DNA of 64,000 bases, from the NCBI GenBank assembly GCA_028753945.1, contig JAPNXP010000001.1, forward strand, positions 4,950,501-5,014,500, given 5' to 3'. This stretch comes from Hexactinellida sp. DTS-2022 (lineage: Eukaryota; Porifera; Hexactinellida). Within the stretch, counting starts at the first letter, position 1, and each line of letters opens with the position of its first letter. Below are positions 31,081 through 41,477 of the stretch, in pieces. The position numbers and the translations under genes were made by a program. The notes beneath the pieces were generated by a model that was not told the origin of the DNA, ran no database searches, and was given only the letters and a program-made list of their open reading frames with translations.

Positions 31081-31084
31081 TAAC

Positions 31085-31945
31085 ATATATATTACACGAA
31101 CCCTTCGGTCTCGGACGCATTGCGACGGATCGGTGCTAAGCACCTCAAGTCTAAGTTGTTTAATACGAGTATTGCGTATAATACGTATAATACGTATTAT
31201 ACGTGATACGCTATCCAACAGTACGTATTATACGTTAAATCTATGATCAACCAGGGATATCTTTGAAGTAAATTCAATAGAATATTTCTAATTCTTGTTG
31301 TAAAAACAACATCTAACAAATAATCATATTTGTACTATACAAACTATACTACGAGTCGATTAACAATAAAAGAATAACGATTAAACCAAAAGTTATTCAA
31401 ATCAAATTCCATGATCTCGATATTATAAGTAAGGTATACGTATAATACGTATAATACGTATTACATTATACGTATTATACGTAATACGTAGACAATAAAA
31501 GACGTATTAAACAACTTAGCCTCAAGTTAACGGCCGCTATGCGGCCTTACTCTTTACCCTTTCTGCCATGGAAAATGGTAGAAAGGGACGTTATATACAT
31601 CCCTTTATAAGATTTCCATAGTTTAACTTCTTTTTATAGTCTAAATTTATAAATGCGAAATTCGTGTTCAGCATATTTGTTTGCCGATAATACCCGTTGA
31701 AAGCAAACTTCTAGGTTGATTTTGAATTTTCGTTTTTTTGTTTACCTAATTGTGTAAACAACAACAATAAATATTCATATTAGAAACTTGTAAATGCGAA
31801 ATTCGTGTTCAGCATACAGCTGCATACTTGTTTACCTATTATAACATTTGGAACTTAGTTTCTATCTCATATCTAAATGCGGTTTCTATTCCCCATCACT
31901 TTAATACTATCGATAATATTCAATCCGGACAAACATACAAACAAC
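31085..31945. mobile_element. Helitron/HINE-like element interrupted by a MITE
   Basis: It opens with ACGAACCCTTCGGTCTCGG and hairpin GGTGCTAAGCACC. It is broken by the insert 31151-31519, then resumes CCTCAAGTTAACGGCCGCTA. About two core units follow, and the CAATCCGGACAAACATACAA end. This is the fourth example of the family in the host-gene side of the window. Confidence 0.55.
31151..31519. mobile_element. MITE with CTAAGTTGTTTAATACG ends
   Basis: The ends CTAAGTTGTTTAATACG and CGTATTAAACAACTTAG are perfect inverted repeats. CCTCAAGT is duplicated exactly at 31143-31150 and 31520-31527. The subterminal arms are stacks of the self-complementary unit TATAATACGTAT. The 8-bp duplication suggests a hAT-type insertion, but the ends lack the usual CAG. 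Confidence 0.92.
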
Positions 31946-32506
31946 AGTTCGGCGCTTCACGCCTCAATTGACGACCGCTGCGAGGTCTTACTACGCTTTG
32001 AAACTAAACATTTAGAATTATACATCTCTGTGGTGTGTAAATATATTCCTCATAAAGTCCCCTTAACAGGAATATAACTATTCTATTAAGAATTGAGAAG
32101 AATTGATCAATGATGAAGGCCGGCTGAAATCCTTCAGGTAGTATTAGATCAGTATTACATTCCATTAAATAAACTTCCTTAATGTTTAATACATATTGAG
32201 GAGAATTAGCTAGTTTAATTGATGCCTATCTAACGTCCTGCCAAAAATTAGTGCCTTTTTATAGAGTATATTTATGCATAATAATATTAATAAGTAGTTA
32301 ACAGATAAATTAACTTAAATATAATTTTTGTAAATTTTTTCTTTTTGTACTTTTATAGATGCGTAAAATTTTGTTAATTTTTTGTGTATTTTTATTTTTA
32401 TATTATTAATTTTATAAATTATCAGATGTGATATGATGTACGTAATTCCAATATCGGATCATAATGGTATGTTTTATATAGCATGATCCAGTAACATTAG
32501 CTGGAG

Positions 32507-32824
32507 CAGGGGTTTATCTAGGATTTTCGTGGCTGGCACTTTATTATGGAGGTATATATTTTCCGACACCCTAAAGGTATTAGCCATATTACATAATTAG
32601 TATAATTCAATGATGCGGCACTATTTTAAGGAGGTAAATTGCAACGGTGCACAAACTGTTGTTTATCCAAGCATTTCTGGACCAGAAAATCTGGCCATAC
32701 GCCCGGCACATAATTAAGTGCCATCCCAGCATCCTAAATTGAATCGCATTTCAAGCACTTTTTCACCACATCTGATGCCTGGCCGGCACCTAAAAGTGCC
32801 GGCCAGGCACCTAGATAGACCCTG
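32507..32824. mobile_element. hAT-like MITE inside the OTU-domain relic
   Basis: The ends are CAGGGGTTTATCTAGG and CCTAGATAGACCCTG, with the exact 8-bp duplication AGCTGGAG at 32499-32506 and 32825-32832. The interior has repeated CCGGCAC/GTGCCGG. It truncates the reading frame of the OTU fragment. Confidence 0.94.
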
Positions 32825-32832
32825 AGCTGGAG

Positions 32833-33647
32833 GGCTATCCATTATTTGCTCCAAACTAGCACCTTTTACAGAATATACCATCCATTTATTTTTCATTTCT
32901 GTACTATTTACTGTGTTTATTAATAAAGCCATCGAAAATAATTCATTGTCTCCACCCCAGGTTTTGTCCATATACATTTTTGACTTACTTATATACACCC
33001 TTGTGTTGCGATATGTAAGTGGGAATTTATTCTGTATGAACTTCAAACAAATTTGGCTTAATTTTCCCATTATGTTGTCAGTTATATCGCGCATTATATA
33101 GTTATAGCTAGTGCTTCCTGTAATTAAATATGAGAGAGTTGAGAATAAACAATTTTCATCACCTGGAATATTGAATGTTAAGATGGAACTAATTGATTTA
33201 AATGGATATCTTTCCTACTACAGCTCAATTCTTCAATTGACTTCAAAGTTAGTTCTTGGATCTAACTCTTTCAATTTTCTAAGCAAACAATCCAAAAGCT
33301 GAAACTGCTCACAGCCCTAAGTATACATTTGTATCCTGCTAGGGATGTCATTCGCCAAGCGTGATGATGATTAACTGTTACTCCTAATGTGTTAGCAGAA
33401 CACATAACTTGCTTTGAAAGGTGTTTATTTTCATAAAACCTTTTTTAGACCTCCAGCCAGCCGTAAATTTAAATGGACAATCAGGGATAGAACAAATCAA
33501 ATGAATCCGACTAGGCGTTGACTGTATTGTTTTTATAGATACGTGTGTACGTAAATTATACGACTTGACTGATTCTAAAAGTTGATCTTTATCCTTATTA
33601 AAGATATCTCCAAAAGATAATTCTAACGTTTGGGACTCTTCGATCAT
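32833..33647 (-). pseudogene. Decayed MULE-type protein with OTU cysteine-protease domain
   Basis: Read on the minus strand from 33647, the frame gives CSIPDCPFKFTAGWRSKKGFMKI. After a frameshift near 33410 it continues VMCSANTLGVTVNHHHAWR, a Cys/His zinc-binding N-terminus of MuDR/MULE style. After further frameshifts and stops an OTU-like domain begins at about 33160: IPGDENCLFSTLSYLITGS (Asp-x-x-Cys catalytic motif), then the OTU-type TWGGDNELFSMALLIN. The expected C-terminal His region lies beyond the MITE inserted at 32507-32824. OTU enzymes remove ubiquitin. OTU domains are known as passengers in some transposons, so I infer a dead transposon gene. Confidence 0.65.
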
Positions 33648-34280
33648 CCTTCCGACTCTTCAATAAATTATATGCTAAGTCATGGCCTACTTAATATACG
33701 GCTAAGGAGAAGCGTTAATTGATCGACTCATAGTGTTTGCAATTCATCGACTTTCCAAGGTTTGCAATTCATCGACTTTCCAAAGGTTTGCAATTCATCG
33801 ACTTTCCAAAGGTTTGCAATTCATCGACTTTCCAAAGTTTTGCAATTCATCGACTTTCCAAAGGTTAGCCATAGCATTCTAATATACTAAGGCAATGGCA
33901 CTCATTATTATTTTTGGACCATGGATTGGTTAAACGAGTTAAGTATCTAATTCACTCTATTCAAGATATACTATACTAAACGGCCCGCCAGTAAGACAGT
34001 AACATTGTTGATGCATTTATTTAATTCTTCTGGTGCCTTCTTCTTCATATTTAATTAAAATCCATAAAAGTCGTTATAGATAGTGAAGATTTGAACAATA
34101 TCTCATGAATAATTAATTCATAATAATAACAAATTAAGACATTAAAACTATCAAAACAATAAGCAAAACTATCTGTACTTTATATCTTCGTAGAGGAAAG
34201 TCTCTGCTGTAAGTATTCTTCAGAAGAATTCGTTTATTTAATTAAACTTCTGATAATGGATACCTAGAATAAAAGAAAAA

Positions 34281-37200
34281 TTAGTTACTATATTTTTTAA
34301 GCTTCGAATTGTCGGACTTCACCACCATGTTATTATAATTCTTAACTTTTTTTGAGAGAATACAATTAGATACAGTTAATATAATCTTCTTTAATATATC
34401 CCACCGCCAGACTTTGCAATCACAGCATTCTCTCCATGTATTAATAAGCTCATCTTCAATAAACTTCATGCTTATTTGTATTAAAATAGTACGACAAGGA
34501 CCAACAAAAAATATTTTACTTAGTAATTCAGAGCTATCAATTTTCATAAAAGTTTCGTAAACAATATTAACACAATCGATAACTGCAATAGATGGATATT
34601 TAAGAGAACCCCTGTCTAATAATTCAATGAGAATAAATTGAAATCCCATATCATTTACTACTTCCATTTGTTTCTCAGTAGTTAAGAAATTATGACAATT
34701 AACACACGAGTTAGATTTTTTAAGGTATGAAAACACGGCATACCCAGCAACATAAGCAAGGCATTCAACCTGGGATGAATTAATTTGAGGTTTAGGAATT
34801 AATTCAAGTGTTTCAACAAATAATTGAAAATCAAAATAAGAATCTGAACTCTCCCCACAAACATCTTCCGCAAATTTTTTAATATAATTATCCAATGTTA
34901 AAGGCTTGACAAATTCATCAGATTTTAATTTAGCTGAAAACAATTTCAGAATATTAGAAAGTTGGAGTCTTCTTTCACTTTCTAATATTTGACAGTAGGT
35001 AATATGGTAGTGAGCTCCAGACATTTGTCTATATAATCCGAAGTGGTGTTCTAAGGGGTCGTTTTGAATTCTAGCTGATAGTACATATTTGAAATTGCAT
35101 TCACAAGTAAGTCGATCAACTAGGAAAGGTAGTGCCATACAGGTGTGCCTAAAACTCTTAAACGTTTGTGGTGTCAGTTTACCATATCTACATGGTAGAA
35201 TTTTCCAACAATTCAACCATGCAACCACTTTTCGAATAAAGCTCAATCGAGAATCGTTTTGACATAATGGAGCTGAGTAGTCATTTTTAAAGCGGATATC
35301 TTTTCCAACCCAACTAACATTAAATACATCCCAAATATGACTAATTAATTTCAAAAATGCAACTGTTTGATTATTTTCTACAATTTCCTTCTCAATTTTG
35401 AAAGTTAGCTGCCCATTGTATGTAGAATCGTGAAATATCTTGAGTGCCAAGTTTACATTTTGCCTTTCTAAATTGGATGGCCAACATGCCTTTGAAGATA
35501 ATTTAGGTGCCCTCTTCAAAATATTGTACACGTCTGATTTGAATAAAGTTCGTATGTCATCAAAAGAAGCTGTACATACTTGTGGATAGAGCGACGGATG
35601 TTTACAATGATTAACGGTGATATTTTTGATTTGAATGGACACACAGAGGCTATTAGATGGAGTCACGTTGTTTGAATAGCCTTCAAAGCAATCTTCAAAC
35701 ATGGGAAAAACAAATGTCTTGTCATGATCGTGCAAATTTAGCCAATTATTACGAATTGATTTTATTATATGGACTATATCAAAAAGTAATATTAGATTTC
35801 TGGAGGGATCACATGGATGTTTAACTTTAGGATGCAAAGTTTTTGAGTCATTTGAAAATAATTTAAACAAACTAACATTCAGAGGATAGTTATCAGTACA
35901 CATCGCTTCAACAAACAAGTTGCAACTTTCAATATCAGAAATAGTATTTCTGACAATTGGGAAAAGGACTTCTGCTGACGAAGAGCCGAGAGGTATCAAA
36001 CGGACAATGGTTGAATACTTTTTCGCTAAACTGGATACCATTATAGAAAAAACAGTGGTTGGGGGATCTTCAGGATTCTCAATGGATCCAATAATTCTAC
36101 CCCCTTTGTAGCTAGCAGCACTACGGATGTGCACTTCATCCATTTGAATAATTACATGGCGATCTAGCTGGCTAAAAGTCGTGGCTGTTTCTTTGAGAAC
36201 GTTTAGGTACTCATTTTCTAAGCCAATGGAATTTTTCATTCTCAATATATTCCTCTCGTGTGGAAAAATTAAACAATCCGAAGATAGAATAAGCCGATAA
36301 CCAGCAGGCGATATCCCATGAAGTTTTAATGCAAAAACTTGAGTAATAATATTATAGCGGCGACCATTTTTTTCAGTTATTAAATTTCTCAGTTGGTTTA
36401 TAAGGAAATGGAGTCGAATTTTCATTGAATTGGAGTCTTCCATTCCAAAATCGCTTTCGATATTTTCACTAAGTTCTAATTGATTAATTGCACAGCTGAT
36501 ATCACTAATTGCATGTTCTATATTAGTTTTTACTGTAATACTCTTGATATTAGAACTTTGGGGTAAAGATTCTAAAGAATAACAATTAATATCACTCATA
36601 TATGATTCAATTTGACGAAGATCATTTATCACCCTTGTCGGCAAAGGAATTAGATGTTTTCCCCTATAAATGCTTGAGCATTTAAGTCATGGTCAATTAT
36701 GAGTGTCCGTTCAATGGAAGGTGCGTTATCCAATGTTACAATCTTCAGGAAATATAAAGAATCTGTTCCTGGATTGTAGATAACCCAATCATTTTTTAGA
36801 TCGATTAAATCTAACTTAGTTAACAAATCAGCAAATGAATTGACTTGGAACTTAACACCTGTAATATTGTCATCAATCCGGCTCATCCTGAATGCTTCTC
36901 GAAGCATGGTCTCATTTTTGTCATCTCTTGACACCCTTTTACACTTTTCTGTTCTGTCAGTTAAATAGCTTGGGCAGTTGGGGAAAATACTGGGTATCGC
37001 CGTCTTTTTCAGAGTCATCTTGTCTCGGGGCATCTCGATAATCTTTTCTCCATCAAAATACTCAAATGCCCTTACAGTATCTTCATCTTTGAAGTGGTGG
37101 ATACATACCTAAGATCGATTTTGGTTGAAAGGTATTGTTTTGACAAAAAATGTCCGGGCGGACAGTTTTTGTCAAAACAATATAAAAAAATTCAGAATGC

Positions 37201-37371
37201 ATATAAACTACACACCTGTAAGTATTTGTTCTCCTCGTAGTGCTCTCTTGGTCTTGGGATAGCCCTAAACCACTTCTCACGAAGTTCTTTATCTTTCGGA
37301 AATGAAAAAGAAGCTGTACGTTGACCTTGGCTCTTGTAATTGGATTTACATCCAGGAACTACGCAGGACAT
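34281..37371 (-). pseudogene. P-element-type transposase with THAP domain (two frameshifts)
   Basis: Exon 1 (37371-37216) encodes MSCVVPGCKSNYKSQGQRTA...LREKWFRAIPR, the first half of a THAP zinc finger. A GT...AG intron (37215-37110) separates it from VCIHHF, the C-x2-H half. An extra base at about 37080-37084 shifts the frame; MPRDKMTLKKTAIPSIFPNCPSYL follows (37033). A second shift near 36655 leads into a long frame to 34281 holding the P-transposase core: VIIQMDEVHIRSAASYKGGRIIGS, LFDIVHIIKSIRNNWL, RIQNDPLEHHFGLYRQMSGAHYHITYCQILESERR. These match Drosophila P and THAP9 transposase landmarks. With only two small lesions, the copy is young or the lesions are sequencing errors. Confidence 0.85.
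37110..37215 (-). other. Intron of the P-element gene with internal palindrome
   Basis: The donor is CAG/GTGTGTAG and the acceptor CTTAG/GTATG on the minus strand, phase 0. It splits the THAP finger between its two zinc-ligand pairs. A 48-bp near-perfect inverted repeat (37134-37181, TTTTGACAAAAA...TTTTTGTCAAAA) fills the middle. Confidence 0.75.
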
Positions 37372-37960
37372 CTTCGTTTCAGTAAGATATCAACAAAAAT
37401 TTAGAAAATGCGTATAGATAAAGTGAAGTAAAGTCGAGGAAGTAATAAAATAACAATTTAATAATGCCTAAAAAATATTATACTAATCGTATCGTGACCA
37501 AATACAAACATAATGGGTGTACAGTAAACAAATTGAACATAAATATAACTTGTGGTTGTTTAATAAATTCCCATTCCACTGAATTCAGGTTCAAAAATTT
37601 CATTCGATCACATGATTATGGTTTGAAATAATGATGCTAAACAATATACAATATAGAGAGGATATTTCGGAGCCTAAAATTTTTGAATTCAAATGCGTAT
37701 GAAAATGACTCGTTTAACCAATCCATGGTCCAAAAAAAAAGATGAGTGCCATTGCCTTAGTATATTAGAATGCTATGGGTTAGCAATTCATCGACTTTCC
37801 AAAGTTTTGCAATTCATCGACTTTCCAAAGTTTTGCAATTCATCGACTTTCCAAACGTTTGCAATTCATCGACTTTCCAAAGTTTTGCAATTCATTGACT
37901 TTCCAAGGTTTGCAATTTATTGACTTTCCTATGGTTAGCAAATTATCGACTTTACTGTGA

Positions 37961-38259
37961 CAGTGGCGTAGGAAGGGTGGTCCTAGGTGACCTACCATCC
38001 CCCAATCCTGTCAGACTGAAGTATTTTATTAGGAACGGAGGACTACTTCCGCTTCAAAAGCATTGTACTAGTCACGAGTGAAGCGGCAAATGTTTTAAGT
38101 TATATTTAAAAGTGTTTCATTGTTAGCGGATAAAGGCTATGTACTGCAAAGGATTTCTCATATACAAAATCTGTCGTTTGTTACAGTATTTTTAAACATT
38201 TCGCTGGGGGCTATGACTCCAGAAGCCTCCCCTTCAACCCAATCCTGGCTACGCCCCTG
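37961..38259. mobile_element. hAT-like MITE inside the MULE
   Basis: The ends CAGTGGCGTAGG and the inverted TGGCTACGCCCCTG frame a 299-bp element with CCTCCCCTTCAACCCAATC near the right end. The flanks do not form a clear duplication. Confidence 0.6.
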
Positions 38260-38380
38260 TAGTATGGTTAGTACTTAATCAAAGAACTTTAATATCGAGT
38301 AAACAATCAGAGTTGTTTATGAATAAATGAATAAATAAAAGTAACTAAATGAGAAAAATAATAGAGTAATATAAAATTAT

Positions 38381-39977
38381 TCAAGTATATATTTGGAATC
38401 GTTCTTCGATGGTAGACCTGCAGATTGGGCATTGTTCTAGGTGTACGCTGCAATTCTCGCAACATTTAGCATGCCTGCAGGGAAGAAATACTACGGTTGT
38501 TTCTCTAAGTAATAGGCACACACAGCAAGCAGCAATTTGTTGAGGAGTTTCACGCTCATCATCGTCATCGATTGAAGAATTGCTTTTAAGATCTCCATGT
38601 ATCATATCAATCGAATTTGGTTGAATCGAGTTGGCAATTGATTTCACATATTGGACTAGATCATATTCACCTGACACAAGCTTTTCTCTGCAGTTACTAA
38701 GGAATGAATCTTTCTGGATATCTTTCAATTTTCTTGTGCGAGTGATATCAATGCCTCTGCTTAGACGCTCAATATCTAGATCAGTATCCTGGATTGTGTT
38801 ATTTAAGACTTCTACAAAGAACCAAATGCGTGGATGTGCGACTACGATGTCCTTTTTCAATCTACCATGGTATTTTTCCGCTCCATTGTTCGTTCTGATA
38901 TGACATTTAAAAACAGAGATTTCGTTGCTAGGAATGCCATCAATCCATTGCTTTCTGATATAATTTTTAAAAATGGTAAAGTTATCCATATTCTCAGTTG
39001 TAAGAATGACATCTTCCAAATTTAAGTGATTATATATTGGTCGAATATGATCTTCGGGAAGAAATGGAAGAGCCATAAAACACCTAACTGCTGTTTTAAA
39101 TTCCGAATTCGAGTGATATGCATTGGAAAGGCCTAACCTTTGGATCTTACGCCAGACACTTTGAGAATAGTGAAAATGACATCCTCTAAGAAGAATACCT
39201 GGAAATCGTGTTTTACAGCGTTTCTAGCACCCCTTTCCCAATCGGACATCCCATTAATAGGTGTTAGTTGTGGAAGAAGTTCATGAATTCTTGCTAGAAC
39301 AGCAGTATAGATTTCTTCCTGTTTGCCTGTAAGCAGACAATGAATCGCAGGGAGTACGTGACGCCCAAATCGTGCAAAAACTGTCCACAGTTGATAGAAT
39401 TTGGAACGGACTGTGTAAAATGTTCCATCGAAATAAATGTCTTCTACTTCTCATAGTGTAGCAGTCATCTTATCTGAGAAAAAAATTACTCCGATATCAT
39501 TTCCCACATGTACCCCACCTTTGTAATGGACACCAAATTGTGATGATGGAATCATTTGACAAAATTCAGCAGGACTTCCAGGAATAGGTGGCTCAATTTC
39601 TCTACGTGCGATACATTGTTGATTCTAAATTTTTAATATGATAAAGTAGTCGCAGCAGGATCATCACGGACCACTTTTTTAAACACCTTAGATAGTCTGT
39701 CACGTGAGGTTCTCGCCGCGATTAAGCACTTTGATTTTAAGAGGTAAACTTCGGCCCTATAATCTGAAAGCGGGTGATTGGGTGCTTTTAAGGGTGTAAT
39801 GGTATCGGAGTGAGAATCCAACTTTGCGGATCCTCTACATGCTTTTTGTGTCAGATATAAAACACATCGTAAATATGTCATACCATGTTTGGCTTTATAG
39901 CGATTATATTTGAAACCATCTGATGTAGTAATGATAGTTCCTCTTTTATGTTTGTAATGTCCGCTCGTGTAATCCAT
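38381..39977 (-). pseudogene. FLYWCH-MULE transposase with C-terminal IAP-like RING finger
   Basis: Read from 39977, an FLYWCH-type zinc domain opens the protein (SDGFKYNRYKAKHGMTYLRCVLY...HPLSDY). The MULE core follows in the middle region with one in-frame stop just before YFDGTFYTVRSKFYQLW. After a frame break the open segment 39076-38381 gives MALPFLPEDHI, FKCHIRTNNGAEKYHGRLKK and AHPRIWFFVEVLNN. It ends in a complete RING: CCVC, VFLPCRHAKCCENC, LEQCPIC. The RING spacing is that of IAP-type ubiquitin ligases. The second copy at 41.5-43.1 kb has the same fusion, so the RING belongs to the transposon protein. Confidence 0.85.
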
Positions 39978-40230
39978 GATATTATATGAAGTAAGTCAAT
40001 AAAAGCAATTTCGAAAGAATATTAACTTGATATTAAAAAGTTATTTATATAGTTGGATACATAAATGAAATCTCATGCTACTACTGTCAATACAAAACAT
40101 GGGAAATCCCATTCTTATTTAAATGCTTAATTAAAAGTCGACGAATTGCAAACCTTACAAAGTCGATGAATTGCAAACCTAGGAAAGTCGATGAATTGCA
40201 AACCTAGGAAAGTCGATGAATTGCATGCGC

Positions 40231-40515
40231 CTCACGGCTAAATATGTCACCGAGAAGGCCATGAAACGAGAAGGCCAGTTTCTAATTTTCATTCTAAGCT
40301 AAACTATGCCTCTTATTGTTATTATTTGCAATGTACCCTATGGGGTAATCAACCATCGCGAGTCCAATGGAACCACTTTTGAGAATCTGAGATTTGTGGT
40401 TAAGCTGTTTAGGCTTAACCACACTACCATCAAAGTACATGTGTACATATTTTGGTGCTTTTATCAAAAAATAGAACATTTGTATGGTTGTGCCGCTGCA
40501 CTAGTAATGATATAT
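40231..40515. repeat. Half copy of dispersed repeat family A
   Basis: It starts CACGGCTAAATATGTCACCGA, includes GGGGTAATCAACCATCGCGA and extends to GTTGTGCCGCTGCACTAG. Its last 85 bp match, inverted, 10930-11000. It abuts the right array of the MULE. Confidence 0.7.
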
Positions 40516-40928
40516 TGAAATATAGGCAGCATTCAAATCAATAGCCTGATTTTTTTCGAAAATTAGGTCGGAATTTGATCGAAAACTTGTTGTGTAGAAA
40601 TTTGATCGAATTGTTTTCCGATGTCGGAAAATGATCGAAAATGCTATTATACCAAATTTGACTATTAAGTGAACAAATAGGAATTTGATCGAAAAGTTTT
40701 CCGATGTCGGAAAATGATCGAAAATGCTATTATACCAAATTTGACTAAAAAGTGAACAATAGGAATTTGATCGAAAAGTTTTCCTATGTCGGAAAATGAT
40801 CGAAAATGCTACTATACCATATTTGGCTAAAAAATGAATAAGTAGGAATTTGATCGAAAATGGTTTCTATTGAAATTTGAGTATTTTGGAGTGAATTAGT
40901 ATAAATTTGCAAAATTATAACAAGCATT

Positions 40929-41341
40929 TAAGGTTTTTAATCCCGGGATCCCGATGCTATTTCACTAGGGATTGAATCCCGGGATTTGATTTTCCAATCC
41001 CGGGATCCCGACCACCAGGTTAATAATCCATTATTATTTGTTAGATCTCTAAACACGATACGTATTTCTTTTTGAAAACTAGGCTGGCGATCTATTTTTA
41101 TCCGAAACAATGTTAAGAAAGAAAAATAATTCAATATTTGTTCATCTTAATTCATTATTCATTCATATTTAATTAAATCATTCATCAAAATACTATATTT
41201 TATATGCGGCTTCGTTATAACTGGAGTTGTCTGTAAATCTACTGTATTTTTATACTAATGACAATATAATATTAATATATTTCTAATCCTGGGATCCCGG
41301 GATCCCGGGATTGTTAAAATAGTCCGGGATTGTAAACGCTA
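40929..41341. mobile_element. hAT-like element with CCCGGGATCCCG motifs
   Basis: The left end TAAGGTTTTTAATCCCGG and the right end's complement TAGCGTTTACAATCCCGG agree at most positions. The 8-bp duplication CAAGCATT is exact (40921-40928, 41342-41349). Repeated CCCGGGATCCCG near both ends is self-complementary. Confidence 0.85.
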
Positions 41342-41477
41342 CAAGCATTGTTATTATATTCAGTTGTTTTATCACGCTTGCACTTTTACTTTGGTAAGCG
41401 AACGTACTAGGTACATTTTGATCAAATAACTATATATTGGACATCAACTGAGAGTATAATATATAAATTTAATCAAA

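Larger units (their letters stand above)
33870..37777 (-). mobile_element. P-superfamily element (THAP transposase), near-complete
   Basis: Terminal inverted repeats of about 70 bp start CATAGCATTCTAATATACTA (33870) and end TAGTATATTAGAATGCTATG (37777). GGTTAGC is duplicated at 33863-33869 and 37778-37784. The target is a unit of the MULE terminal array, proving later insertion. Inside is a THAP zinc finger gene with an intron and a long transposase frame, all on the minus strand. Confidence 0.92.
33729..40225 (-). mobile_element. FLYWCH-MULE with tandem-repeat ends, split by a P element
   Basis: The left end is an array of the unit TTTGCAATTCATCGACTTTC plus CAAAG (33729-33865, continuing 37785-37955 beyond the P insertion). 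The right end (about 40135-40225) is the same unit inverted (AAAGTCGATGAATTGCAAAC). The coding remains (38381-39977) sit between, on the minus strand. The P-superfamily element at 33870-37777 landed inside the left array, and a hAT-like MITE lies at 37961-38259. Confidence 0.8.

Noticed and set aside
33729..33865. Regular short repeats resembling a CRISPR array
   Set aside because: Units are contiguous with no unique spacers, they recur inverted as the other end of a MULE, and the genome is animal.
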